Below are positions 27,085 to 39,600 of a stretch of 64,000 bases of DNA, in pieces. Both the position numbers and the translations under genes were made by a program. Source of the DNA: Sthenelais limicola (lineage: Eukaryota > Annelida > Polychaeta > Phyllodocida > Sigalionidae); NCBI GenBank assembly GCA_942159475.1, contig OW804096.1, positions 125,602,941 through 125,666,940 on the forward strand. The letters are read 5' to 3'. Under the pieces are notes generated by a model, which was given only the letters and a program-made list of their open reading frames with translations, was not told the DNA's origin and made no database searches. The stretch's first letter is position 1, and every line of letters begins with the position of its first letter.

Positions 27085-29338
27085 CATAGACACCATCACA
27101 CAAACGCGCATGCACGCATTCCAGCGCAAGGTGTAATACAACCTGAAACTAAGACAGGACTATAGAAATATACAGGCAGGGATGAGATTAATCTTAGCAG
27201 ATTGGACGGAGCAGAATGTGCCTAGTTGCTCTTCCCTCTTCCCTATTTTGATAAGGATCTAATTAAGAACTGTCAACTGAAGCACGTTCCTAGGATTCTT
27301 TTCCCTTTGCAAAAACAGACAGTTTGACAGCTATATAACATACAATATAACATACAAACACCTTCGGAAAATTGTGCGTTATCACCTTCAGAAAATGTTG
27401 CCGGCTATCATAGGATGTATGGACTGTCTTATTCTGAGGTTGTATTCTGGACGAAGTGCCACTAATATAAGATAAAATCAGCATTGAGGGAGCTGCTATC
27501 GGTCGCTTCCAGGGCCCTTAAATTATACCAGTCTTATATATTCAAGTCGGATATTTTTATATGGGAAATGGTTGTTAAATTAATGGTATGATATTTCAGG
27601 GTTTCCGCAATTCAAATATATACATGTATGTTATGTAACATTACGTAACATTATGTACCCTCATTATATTTATATTAATTATTAATTATCACCCATTTAT
27701 TATAATATTATCTCATTACTAAAACCGCTAATTATCACACCTTAACATGTACATGTATGTATTTTAAAGTTTACTTCATCACATGTAAATATTGACGCCA
27801 CTGTCAATGGTAGATCAGGCTAAGGCTCAGGGGCTTCGTTCAGGGTACCCAGGAAAGTAGAACTAAAGGAACTGTCGGGGCAAGTCCTGACATATGGATC
27901 AGTAGAAGGGTATTTTTAAGACATGCGGTAACAATCACTTGGCAAACGTTATGTAATAAAACGTACTCAAGAAAGAAAACGTGAATGCAATACAATACGG
28001 AAGACCTATCATAAGATAATAGATTTGTTCGCTCTCATGATGATTATGTTGTTAAAGCATGAATATTATACATACATGTATAGTCTGAGGCTTTTGATAT
28101 CAGCATAATGCAGTGGTTTTCAATAATTGTAGAGACTTTGTCTAAGCAACTAACTGAAAGTGAAAAAGTCGCTAAGAAATGTGAAGGAAAGAAACTATTT
28201 CTTCTCTGAAAGAGCCTAGGGACAATCGTTTATTACTAGCAAATGCTAATGTCTTTTAATTCTATTTTAATTTATGGAACTTCCTGCATGGTTAAATACA
28301 GTCAAGATCACGTGCAGAAACTCATTAAAAAAATATTTTGAGTTGATTCAGGCGGTGACCAAGATCCACAGCAAGCAATATTTACACAATTTCACAATTT
28401 CTTGTCTTCATATTAATCTTAAAAAGTGAAGTGACCTTTAATATTAGCTCAAATTATTATCTTTCCCAGTCAAATCCTGCACAATTACTGCAAACAGAAT
28501 CCTTGCAATGCATGAAACCTGGATTGCTTGAGGAGATACTAGGTTCAATATTAGATTAATGCGAGTCCTTAAGTGGAGATCCATTTAGCAACATTTTTAG
28601 CCTGCATAAAACGTATTCATGTTAGGATCCGATTTCTGCCTGAACACAATCTCTCAGTTGTGATCGCCTTCCCCCGAAACTCTTTTTTCACACCGCCGTC
28701 GACCGTCTGGACCCTAGTCACGCAAGTGTCCTTCTTCCCAGGCACTGGCTGTGTCGAGTCAACACCTTCATGTAGGCATAACCATTCGTAAAATATCTCA
28801 GCAAAGGAACAATTCATAGATAGGACTTACTTTGAGGGTCTATTAATGTACTCTGATAATTGGATGTGAGAATTCAAATGTGGAGAATTCAACACCAAAG
28901 GGCTGCTATTCATAGATAAGGCTATTTTTCCTTGCATTAAAAATTATCCATCACGCTCTGGGATTTCTGCACGAAATCTTTAGACGCTAATTAATCTATA
29001 TTAATCACAGAGACTTATACATTTCACCATGGCGTGATCAATTAAGAATTGGCGTAAAGGGTAAAATAAAGGAATATCCTCAGTGTTTATAAATTCGCTT
29101 CAAATTATGAAATATTTTTCTTCCGAAGCCACCCGGAAATGAAGGTATGCAAGTGTAATGATATTTAATTTGAATTTCCTTCGGACAGAATAGTCAATAA
29201 CTTTAGAGTTTTATCTTGCATAGACAGGTTTCAGACAGTCTAATATTGACAGGCACCAAACTCAATACCCAACTAAACATCAAACTTTACAGGGATTTGA
29301 TACTTACGGCCCACAACATATCCAAACCCAATAATGTG
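27085..29338. other. Non-coding DNA with one exon-like island
   Basis: Mostly AT-rich host DNA. A GC-richer island at about 28617-28800 is open on the reverse strand, with a protein-like translation (GKKDTCVTRVQTVDGG and EFRGKAITTERLCSGRN). It has an AG just upstream (ACATGAAG) but no clear donor. I do not recognise it; it may be an exon or an old insertion. Confidence 0.35.
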
Positions 29339-29578
29339 TTAAAGATGTAGTCTCAGCTTTTACAGGAAAATCACTAACCAAATTTACACATATTATAGCT
29401 TATAGGACCGAATTTCTGAAATCTTCTGCAGTTGATATATATGTTTATATAATAATTTAAAGGAAAATGAATCCTTCAAAACTTTGGGGAAATTACTTTC
29501 AGATGGGTGGAAAAGGATTGAATAAAAATTAGAAAATCTTTCGTTTTTCATCGATGTTCACTGCGAGTGCAGCTTTAA
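29339..29578 (+). mobile_element. MITE family B, short copy
   Basis: 240 bp from TTAAAGATGTAGTCTCAGC to GAGTGCAGCTTTAA. It keeps the termini and the distal interior (AAAACTTTGGGGAAATTACTT, AGAAAATCTTTCGTTTTT) but lacks the central part found in the 330-380 bp copies, so it is a deletion derivative. Confidence 0.65.
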
Positions 29579-31253
29579 TGACACCCTTCATATTCTTACT
29601 GCCACAGGGAGGAGAGACAGCGGTTCCCTTTCTTGTTTGATTACTGTCACCTACAGTCATTCATACCATTCATAATGAGAATAAATAGAGTCGACCCTCC
29701 AGAACACCACCCCATTTATTTGGTAGTATATGTGTTGTTCCAACTTCTTAGGATCCGGGCTGACCTACTCCTGATAGAAATGCCATCTGTCCACCTCCTT
29801 CTTAGAGTAGGCTAAAACTGTTTGAGAACCCCATATTAAATATTATCTTCGAGTAAATGCAAGGTCCCTTGCATTGATTGGGCTGGCATGTCGCCAGAAC
29901 CTCAGAAATTGTTTAGCAACGGCGTCAATCTCAATATGAATACGGAAAATGATAAAATCTGCACTTCCTTCATCTCCTTATCCTCTCGTTCTAATAAATT
30001 CATGGATAGCTAAGGTTGCGACACCTTTAATAAAGGGTCGAGTGTCTAATAAATCATTCATTCAATGTGCATTCCCTGCCAGGTGAAAAGACTTTCATCT
30101 CCATCAAAGACCATATAATGTACAGTTAATAAATGATGATAGGATATGATGATATCCCTTTCTATTCAAAGTGAAGCGAAGGTCAGCGAGGGTGTTTTAG
30201 TTTTTTTCCAACCAATTCATCAAAAAGCATCGCTGAATTTAATATTTGAATGAATCTATAGGTATATTGGCGGTATATATCTTAAAGCAATGAAAACCAA
30301 ACATAATTATCTAATAATGAATCATTTCATGATACCTCTGTGGGTACAAAGATGATGAGAGTGTGGTCCTGAAAAATAAAAGTATGGGCATTTCTAGTTT
30401 GGGCAAACAGTGGTTATGTGGGAAGCACATGGCATATATTGTTTATGGGTTAATCACATATTGCATGACAAGTATGTTCCATGACACTGCGTCGCCCTAT
30501 GAAAAAAACATTACGATGACTTATTGCATAAACCTTAGCATGGTCATTATATTAACGCTGAGATTAGTTCTTTTTGTCTTTGTCAGTTACAGGAACATGG
30601 TTCTATGTAGTTCTGTGTTAGTTCTATGTTCAGACTATGAACTGAGGTTCATAGTCTTTCTTCAAATGCATAGTGCGGTTTTAATGGAATGATTTGCGTA
30701 ATAAGATACAACAGTAATAGTTGCAGATTTATTCATAATATGCATTGCACAAACTCAGCCATTAACCATGCCCTAATCTTGTTTCAGCAATCGACTAAAC
30801 ATCGAACAAAGGGAAAATCTACATCAAGTTCTGTTGACCTGTATATAAATTGCAATATAGGATTTATGTTCCCAATTACGACAGCAGCTCGACATTCTTA
30901 GTTCTGGAATTTCCATATTCTATGGGAAGTATATTATATCACATAGAATATCGAGAGCTAAGTTATAGTTTCCATGCAAAAGGAATGGGGAATACGTACT
31001 TACATTCGTGTGAGATATCACCCCATCTATAACAACTGTCATCAGTAGTCGCAATAACTATGAAAAGGTCCGTCTCAACAAGGTGGGTATCTCCAATTAC
31101 ATCTAGTTATACAGTTAGTTCATTACCCAGGAAAAGTTCACATGGGATTGCAGAGAATTTACGTCTGATTATATGCCGTTTAGAGGTTAACTATTCATAA
31201 AGATTGCAAAATTGAACATTGACTACTTTTGTGTACAGCTGGTCTTATTGTGG
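29579..31253. other. AT-rich non-coding DNA with a small hairpin
   Basis: No gene supported. AGACTATGAAC (30632-30642) and GTTCATAGTCT (30647-30657) form a perfect 11-bp stem with a 4-nt loop. The 109-codon frame at 30363-30692 crosses this palindrome and has no recognisable domain. Confidence 0.4.
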
Positions 31254-31490
31254 CAAAGCTGGATTCTCAGTTAACATAGATCAAAAACTAAAGATTTTCT
31301 CCTTTTTGTTCCGTTCTTTCCCAACCCATTTATCTGTCATTTGACCACAGTTTTGGAGGGTTCTGTTGGAGGGTTGTATCTCGGGGACCGGAATTCTTTC
31401 CTATGCTATGGGGGTTCACATATTATCAACCACTGGCAGTTTTTTTTTCTCAGTCGATTCAACTTCTTATTACATACGTATGTGATTTCG
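31254..31490 (-). mobile_element. MITE family B, truncated copy
   Basis: Starts AAAGCTGGATTCTCAGTTAAC and continues with the family text: ATCAAAAACTAAAGATTTTC, CCCAACCCATTTAT, TCAGTCGATTCAACTTC. The opposite terminus is lost. Its orientation is opposite to the copy at 4170-4549. Confidence 0.6.
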
Positions 31491-32299
31491 AGGGTGCTAT
31501 TCAGGGGTGTTATTTGAAAGTCAAAAAGCACCTATGTGCTATTTGAGCCGAATATCCACAAGATCGATGGAAACCAAAGTAAAATGCTATTAAAATTGAG
31601 TTCTCTTGTTGATGTTAGAATATAGATATATATGTAATGAATTTGGACAATAACTTCTGCTCGTGCGAGTACATTTGTTGGAATATTGGATTTGGAAATT
31701 GTTTATGTAAAATATGTAGGATTGTCATGATTTGAACAACGCGCGCCCGTGTTTGTTTGTTTTTATGCATCTATGTATTTTATTGTATCTTTATTTTTAT
31801 TTTTTAATTCTTTTATTTTATTTTTTTCTATCTTTATTTATAATAAACATTACGTTATGCGTGAAATAACAACTTCACCTTTAAATAAGTAAGTGTATAA
31901 CATTTTTGGTTGAATAACATCTTCCCTTGTATTATTTATTTGAATTGGTAATTTAGAATCAGCAAACTCTGAGAACAATGTACCCTCGTTGCACAATGTT
32001 TTTGACTGAATAAAAATCTTTAAATACAATTTAGTATGTAATAAATACCTACACTGTCCGTGTTACCGTATTCGCGCAATACGAAAATGGATACGAATTT
32101 CTTGTCCCCACTTTTGATACAATTTTCTTCGTCTCAGCGTTTTTTCGTACCCGCGACGAGTAAATAATAACCTGGGAAAGCTAAAGGAGTAGGAAGACCC
32201 CTACGGCCGGCCGGCCAGTGCCAGACAAGCTGGCTCGACCATTAGTGCATGACGGCCACTAGTGTAGAGCCACTGATGCCAAACAGAGAAAAAAAACTT
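31491..32299. other. AT-rich non-coding DNA
   Basis: No gene supported. A GC-rich patch at 32200-32280 (GGCCGGCCGGCCAG) precedes the tRNA-like segment and may belong to the same insertion. Confidence 0.35.
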
Positions 32300-32372
32300 A
32301 CCCATGCTTGGGTTCGATCTAGCAACCTTAGGATTCACAAGCGAGGTTGTACACCACTACACGCTCAACAGA
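32300..32372 (-). mobile_element. tRNA-derived SINE head (relic)
   Basis: On the reverse strand it reads GCGTGTAGTGGTGTAC (A-box-like), then CTTGTGA (anticodon-loop-like), then GGTTGC and AGATCGAACCC (B-box-like), in the order and spacing of a tRNA. The ends do not pair as an acceptor stem, so it is not a functional tRNA. A tRNA-derived SINE or a decayed tRNA copy fits best. Confidence 0.4.
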
Positions 32373-32393
32373 TAGTCAAAACCAAGATCAAAT

Positions 32394-32455
32394 GTGATGT
32401 GTTTCAGGAAAATGAGACATAAGTCGCAAGAAATAGATTTTGAGATACTATTATA
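32394..32455 (+). repeat. Dispersed repeat C, copy 2
   Basis: Matches the reverse complement of 7255-7316 through TTT(C/G)AGGAAAATGAG, AAGTCGCAA and ATTTTGAGATA. It lies between the tRNA-like relic and a GATGAAGG...AAACGTTGG motif, so the three may be parts of one composite element. Confidence 0.55.
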
Positions 32456-32528
32456 TTTGAAAAGATGAGATCGAGCCAATTCCAGTGGTAGTAAACACTC
32501 TGATAAATAATAAGTATATTCAATAGTA

Positions 32529-32570
32529 TTTACCAACGTTTTGGTGCCATTAAACCTTCATCGGGGTAAA
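32529..32570 (-). repeat. GATGAAGG...AAACGTTGG motif, copy 1
   Basis: The reverse strand reads CCCGATGAAGG, a short stem-loop (GGT...ACC), then AAAACGTTGGTAAATA. This resembles the CTGATGA...GAAAC core of hammerhead ribozymes that occurs at the ends of Penelope-like elements in many invertebrates. Here the first bases read CCGATGA, not CTGATGA, so catalysis is doubtful. Confidence 0.4.
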
Positions 32571-33274
32571 TATATTGCTCTCAGTCAACCCAACGCTGAA
32601 AAGTGTAAGTGCAAGCTATTGAAATGAAATCGTGGATTATAAGTGTTTGACGCACAAGTAGCCTAATAGTAAAAACGCTGCTTGTGTGAAAGCCAGACGG
32701 CCGCGCTACTGTAGAAACCCCACCCCACATCTTAGTTGACCTATTATGTAGGCCTAATAACAAAAAGAGCCGACCCCTATTCGCCGACTCTATATATAGT
32801 ACATAGATATATTATTTCTTAATTCATTTTTATTCAGGTATGAGCTAACATACATCATTGTTAATAAGGTAAATTGTAAAAAAAAACAGCTCCTCAGCTC
32901 ACCATTGCGGTGGTATTCTTCTGAGCCCTGAGCCGGCAGAATGGTATAATTAGCTATCATGTAGTATAATTATGTATCATTTTATATAAGGAAATTGGAC
33001 ACAATGTCCAAAGAACACAAAACAATTTTACAGCTTAATCGTAACTATGTTATATCAAAGCACACAGTCAGGTAATTGTAAAAATACACAAATCTGTCAT
33101 ACAGAAGCACACATTCGAGAAGTGTTATTATTAAACACATAGAATTAAGGGGGCACTATAAGTCCCCATATCTACCGTACACTCAAGAAGTATTATTATT
33201 AAACACACAGAATTAACGAGGCATCAAGAGTACACAAATCGCATATATATATGATATGATATATGAACTGTGGT

Positions 33275-33304
33275 GAATTGTGCATTTTCTGGAAATCTCA
33301 CCCA
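33275..33304. repeat. MITE family A terminal fragment
   Basis: GAATTGTGCATTTTCTGGAAATCTCACCCA matches one end of family A with a few changes (pieces quoted: GCATTTTCTGGAAATC and CACCCA). The rest of the element is not recognisable here. Confidence 0.5.
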
Positions 33305-33679
33305 TCTACCAATCACGCATCCAGTATTATCGTGCATCCAAAACTCAATACGAAAAACGCAGCGCGAATAGCAGAGCATATCAAATTTCGTCTCTGTTAT
33401 TCAAATGACCGTTTTTCGTCTCAGAAGTTCGCGCAATTTCGTCACCACAGTTCACCAGTAGCGTTCGCGGTGCTCTGTAGACAAACAACGTCTCCATGAA
33501 GACAAAAAAACTTGTGATTTCGTATCGCATGGATACGGCGGGCGGGAGAGTGTAATAGCACTCTGTTTGGTTTTTAATCAATCTCAACGTCAGGTCAAAT
33601 TGCACTCTACCCCTTCAGGGTGTCATGCGATTTGACCCAACGTCTCGATCGATTATAAACCTCCATCATGCCAGTAGGT

Positions 33680-33791
33680 ATAAAAATTCTTGTACAAACA
33701 GAATATTGATGAATTTAGACACAATAGGTCATAATTTGAGTAAATCTGGGCAGGCATTTTTGTCCGGTATTAGCTGAGAATGCAACTTTAA
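33680..33791 (-). mobile_element. MITE family B, terminal fragment
   Basis: Ends GAGAATGCAACTTTAA and keeps AATATTGATGAATTTAGACAC, matching the distal third of the copy at 34328-34659. The remainder is missing. Confidence 0.5.
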
Positions 33792-34327
33792 ACTAAGAAA
33801 ACATGAACATTCAATATTCATGGCTGAAAATCTATGGTTCAAAATGTAGGCGTTTCTCTCTTGCATTGTTTTTATGAGATGTTTACTGTCATAATAATTA
33901 TTATGATCAATGCATGATGGCATATGTTGATGGCAGATCGCTCTGTTGTGCATGAGATTCAAGGCAATCCTCCCAAATAACAACAACCAAGACAGAAAAA
34001 TACAGTTCAGCACAACGAAACAGATATTTTAAATGAACACAATACTGAAGGAAGTTAGATAAACCTAGCAGTTATATTTTTTCAGTCTCATTTAGTAAAA
34101 TTTACTGAATGTCTAGAGCTGTCGGTTATACATTTCCTGATGACCTGACCCATAAATTTACAGCCTAGATAACCCTGTATATATCTGCACTTTATAATCC
34201 TGAGAATTGTGAATATAATTAAAAAGGTTTCCCCTTATAATACCGTACGTGACGGTATTATTGTGTGACATGGTCCACTCTCTTTATATTAATTGCAAAA
34301 AACAAACAGTTTTTGGCCTAGAATTAA

Positions 34328-34659
34328 TTAGAGCTGCACTTTCAGTTAATAACATCGGTAAAAAACTTAAGGTTTTACTCTTTCTTCCGTTTTTTCCCTA
34401 CCCATTTATTCGCCAACATTTTGGATGATTATGTTTGGTTGTTTTTGCTACAGGGCAGCACTTATTGTTCGGGACGAGCTTCTTTGCTGTGGTGGCTTCA
34501 CTCATTATCCCTCACTCGTGGCCATTCTCTGTTGACCGATTTGACTTCAAATTCATGTGTAAACATATAACAACCGCATAATATTGATAAATTCAGTCCG
34601 ATAAGTCATATATTATAAGAACGTTTGGTAAGATTTCTTTGGTGGAAATACAGCTTTAA
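34328..34659 (-). mobile_element. MITE family B, full copy
   Basis: 332 bp between TTAGAGCTGCACTTTCAG and GAAATACAGCTTTAA. It has the full interior in reverse orientation: AAAAACTTAAGGTTTTAC, CCCTACCCATTTAT, GGTGGCTTCACTCATTATCC and GACTTCAAATTCATG. Confidence 0.7.
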
Positions 34660-35434
34660 GGTATGGAACCAAATTGCCTTTATGATTACTCTTTGTGAAA
34701 ACAAAAGTGATTCATGTCCTATAGATAACAATGTCTCACTCAGAAATTGTATGAACAACTAAACTTGGTCACTTTCAAATAGTATTCCTTTATCCAGTTA
34801 CCAATCTCATTATATTATTTGTCATGCCTAATATATAATTTATAGATCTATATATAGTAGCGGCTAAACAAGGATTAAGAGTCCCAGTTCTTGTCCCGAT
34901 CATCACCAATGCTCTCCTAATGTCTTATTCCTGACAAGGATGATTCAAATGTTTCATCATCTGAAATACAGTTTTTGTTGTTTGTGCATACTATCAAATG
35001 ACTCAAATTTCACTGGAAGGAGTCCTGCAATAACTTGTAATCAAACCAAATATCTGGGAAGCAGTGCAACATAACACAATCGTTTTGACATGGGCTACAC
35101 AGGGGGACAATTTGTCGTATAAGATAAATGTTCACTGGGCTGTGTTATAGAAAATTGGTAAACTAAATAATTTGGAGATTATCATTATCAAAATGAATTT
35201 CTATAGATTTCTATTGTATAGAACCAACACAACACAGTCAGGTATTCATTATGAAGTGACAACTAACCCCTGTACCAGTAGCTTTGCTAATCTCCATATA
35301 TAAATAACATATAGTGCGGGTTAGGATATATGTGACTGATGCAAAACCTACATTTACGCTGTGATCTTTCTTAATTTCTCCTGTCACTTAGGTGTCCTGA
35401 GTTGCTTATAGCAGTTGCAATGTATGTAATCTGA
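34660..35434. other. AT-rich non-coding DNA
   Basis: I see nothing supportable in this stretch. Confidence 0.4.
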
Positions 35435-35975
35435 GGCTGGGATTCCACTGGATCTCACTTTTGGTCTGCTCATGGTCCGCCCTTTTATTGTTCCCGGGCG
35501 CCTAACAAGCGAAGTTTGAGCAAAACCAGAATGGTGCAATGGAGTTGGTTATTGCGCTTTCTATATGCTCTTGAAAATTGCTATTTGTACTTCTTTAGCA
35601 GCGCACAGGACATTCCACTAAAGGCTGGGTTAATTCCACTGGCTGGCTACTTCTCCCGCTACTGCTCCCGCTTCTTTGGTCCCGCTACTTTTAGAAGCGG
35701 GAGCAAGTAGCAGGAGGTAGCCACTTCAATTCAAACATGTTTGATTTGAAACGGCTTCTTCCCACTACTTCCCATTACTTCTAAAGTAGCCAGAGCAAAG
35801 AAACGGGAGCAGTAGCAGGAGAAGTAGCCGGCCAGTAGAACCCAGGCTTAATATCTGACGTTTGATTTGAGTACAATTACATGACGTTATTTCTACGTCT
35901 TTTAGCAGTAGTTCAATAGCGCAGTGAGAGCGGAACATGAGCGGACCAAAAGAGTGATCTAGTGGAATCCCACCT
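35435..35975. mobile_element. Foldback element with nested inverted repeats
   Basis: Outer arms pair over about 36 bp: 35439-35474 with 35936-35971 (GGGATTCCACTGGATC...CTCATG and its complement, a few mismatches). Inner arms of about 55 bp pair at 35621-35678 with 35796-35849 (both contain the GCTACTGCTCCCG/CGGGAGCAGTAGC text). The core repeats related GCTACTT and AGAAGCGGGAGC units. Such nested, internally repetitive arms are typical of foldback (FB) transposons. There is no coding capacity. The 64-codon frame at 35516-35710 is a by-product. Confidence 0.7.
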
Positions 35976-36584
35976 TATGGTAGGTAATATTCACCTGCAA
36001 TATCAATCTTCATTCTCAACACCCATCTCCCAATCATATATAGCAACTGTTTTCATATAGCTCTCAATTCATTTCCCTCCATGTGATATTTGAGTCCAAT
36101 CAGTTAGATTGGTGGAACAGTTTCACGATCAATCAATCTTTACACTTTTATTCTCGTGCATGGGCGTTTACCTTGGGGTTTTACCTATGTTTTTTGTTAA
36201 ACCTACGACTTGTTGAAATGTCTTTGTAATAGTGTTTTACTTTCCCTGATGTCTTTCCTCATGTAATATATTAAGACATATTTGTGAGTGAATAGGATAT
36301 AACCTAGTAACATGCAAGCTAACTTTCCTATAGCTTCATCGTATGCTATTTGATGTGCTTAAATTAGCAATTACATATTTATACTTAAACGTTCTGCTGT
36401 AATTATCCCTATAGATACTGCGATAAGAGGAGCATTTTCGAACACTTAAGTCTGTGCCAATGGAGACATCGCATCCTGTGAAATAGCTGGCATTCTGTAC
36501 TGCGAAATCAAGTTTCATTGTGAAATACTTTTATCGGACATTTTCATAATTTAATAATAAAAAGAATCGTCGTCCGACAATCCC

Positions 36585-36625
36585 CTGTAATCAACCATCT
36601 GATGGCCGAAACATCAATAAAAATT
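36585..36625 (+). repeat. CTGATG...CGAAAC motif, copy 2
   Basis: ACCATCTGATGGCCGAAACATC followed by AATAAAAATTG (read as ATCTGATGGCCGAAAC then ATCAATAAA). It has the same two-part layout as the motifs at 32529 and 51633, with a minimal stem. Confidence 0.35.
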
Positions 36626-39600
36626 GTATTCATTCCAAACCAATGAAATAACTAGTCTTTGGCTTTGAGTCGAAATTATGCTTGTTACATTTTAATTGAC
36701 CTTCTGATCCCAATCCATGAAATTGCCTCAGCGATAACAATCAACTTAACATTGCTCCTTGTTTGCTGCCTCATTATCCGATGATGGCACATTTTGACCA
36801 TATTTTCATTTCCAGAGCATTCTTCGATTGTAATGCAATGGCATCTGTTGTGTAGTTTGTTGAGTGCATCCTCATTAATACATCAGCGGGAGACAAGTAG
36901 TCCAACCATCTGAGCTTAGGTCAACTGATGTCGGTTAGGTTATGGAAATTTGATCAAGAATGAATAGCCTAAACACAAACGCTAATACATTTAATGGACA
37001 TTCAATGAAGAGGCTCTGAAGCTCTTCTTTCAGAACAAAAACATCACTTGCCATAATATCACGCGGTTGAAATACAATAACGGGAATCCAAAGCATGGCT
37101 GGAAAAGTGCAAGTAGAGTAATGAAAGATATGTGATATTTTTGCAACTCCACCAACTATCCGTCAGATAAATGGATACTCTCAATTATAAAAATTGTTGC
37201 TCAATAGACAGAGAGTGAGCATGATTTACAGAGCACTTAACACGTTAAGTATTTTGTCTGCGCACGTACGACTGCAGGCCTAGATCAAGTACCAAGAAAT
37301 CGGCATTCAGCCCAAGGCCATCTGGTCACTATGAAGTGTAGCATTTAGCATAGGCAAGCAGGACTGAACAATTGTTAGATTACCACCAAGTCCTGAAACG
37401 AGGAGAAAGGACTTATATTGGAGTATCATGAGGTTTGTGTCGACCACCAGTTGGTCTGCTTCCTCTTTTCATGGACAGTGAGTCTTTTAAAAAATCGGTA
37501 ATTATTGATGTTTCATGGAGCATTCAGGCTGCCGCTTATTTATCTGAAAATACAACATTATACATTGTATAGATTAACAGTCTAGGCTCAGAGCCTCTCA
37601 GATCAGATCAGATCGGATAAGATGAGCTATGTCGGTAATTGGACGCCTATACTGCGCTAATTGCTTTCTAGGCCAGGAGTAGGCCAACCACCATCGTCCT
37701 AATGGGATTTTAATGGGATTTTGCGGTTAGGAGCTAGATGCTTTCCCTCAGTTTGGAGGGATTATGTCGGCCTAGAGTCTAATTATTACAGTACAGTGCA
37801 GTACAGTGGAATTAAAGTAGCGAAATACAAGCCCCTCATGATTAATATAATACCACCTGACAATAATAATTCACTCCAGGCTCTATTATGAAGGACAGCA
37901 CTTTTGTATATTATGTCTATAATATAATGTATTTTATACATTATCTCAATTGAAAGGGGGGAAATAGAGAAGGAAGGGGAGTGTTAAGGATATGTCATAG
38001 GAAAGAAACTAGCTAACTAATTTAGGGACTAATATCCCTTACATTTCAGCCACATTGTGAACATCTTATAATTAGTTTCAGTATCATTCTATAAAACATG
38101 CTATTCATTAAAAAAAAACATGTTATTCTACCGCTTTTCTTCTATGTATATTGATTCCAAACGATTCAAGGAGCGATCATCAGAAAACAGGCCAGGAAGG
38201 TGTCTGATGGATGCAGAACAATTTAAATTTAATTTTGTCAAAATTGTCATTTATTCAGTTTTTCATACGGCTGGTTGGTCATGGGTTGTAAGCTGATAAA
38301 TTTAGAAAATAATTATTTTAGGATGGACTTCATGACAAGCAAGCAACCCGTTCTTTGTTCAATTGAAAAAACTCTACATTTGGAAAATGGTTGCTATGGT
38401 GGCATCAATATAGAAAGTTTTTAAATTTCAACTCATACCATGGAGAGAAGAACATTAGGTTTACCTGCAATTTACTCCATAGAAATCGCAAATAGTGAAA
38501 ACAAGACTATGGGGCATGGTCCTGAGTTCTTGTCACTGTATTGACATCACCAGGTTTGAGTTGGTTTGACTGGCCGGCAAGAGACTTTAAAAGACTATTG
38601 AAAGACTATAAGTTCCCTAATTTCTGGAGTGTCAAAAAAGATTTGCAGACCCAATGAAGGAAAATTGAAAAAGACGCCCCTTTCCTTAATGGGCTATCTA
38701 AGGAATACTTTACCATGAATGCAGTTCTTTTTGGTATCAACATATCATACAAATATACCATTGACATGTTCAAAGTTTTGTACTCTCTTCCGTGTGTCAG
38801 TATTAATTGGACACCTACTGCGCTCATTGGCTTCCCTGGACGACCTCTACTTGAGAAGACCCCAACCGTATTGTCGATGCATCTACGCAAAGACAAATAC
38901 AGAATTCTCTAATCTAATCAATTGGCAGAGCAATTATTCAAATATTGGAACTGCATGGCTAATATAGGATCAATACTGCATCTCATATACATCACCCATC
39001 TCACCACAGGTTACTTGGGTCGTCCTGTCTCCGTTTACTCCCACTGACTGTTAATTCCGCTTGGGGGACTGTCATGGTTATAGATTCCCAACATCTGCAA
39101 TTATCCTGCTATGACATGGGTAAACACAGCAACTAGTTTATAACCATTGTGACCAGTTAACATTTCCCCCTGCCATATTGTTCATGCCAAACGTAACGGA
39201 GACGCCGTGAAGCGCTTGTCATTGCGTTTACCCTTGTCTCTCCATTGTACAGGCGTCAAGTGCGTTCTTCGTTGATTGAAGATGTGCATGTTTACGCCGA
39301 TTACTTTGCTCCCACCAGCGAGTGACATGCGACAATCTGTATCTGTTGGAAGCATATATCTTGTACATATGTGGCAACCATAGTAAATACCCTGCCCCAT
39401 ATGTCATTCTGAAAGTTGGCACACAATGCGCGACATGCCTCGCCTTCCCACCTCGAAATAAATGCCAACTGATAGGCTTCTCAAATAAATGTCAGTAGGC
39501 TTGGTTTCAATTCCGCTGATACCGGATAGTGGGCAGATCTGCAATCTTCACATTTGAATTTCTTATTTTTGGATATGTCAAAAGCTTCTTGCACTGAACA

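Noticed and set aside
30363..30692. 109-codon forward frame
   Set aside because: It crosses a perfect palindrome, is hydrophobic from T-rich DNA, and has no domain.
32300..32372. Functional tRNA gene
   Set aside because: A- and B-box-like texts are present, but the acceptor and anticodon stems do not pair.
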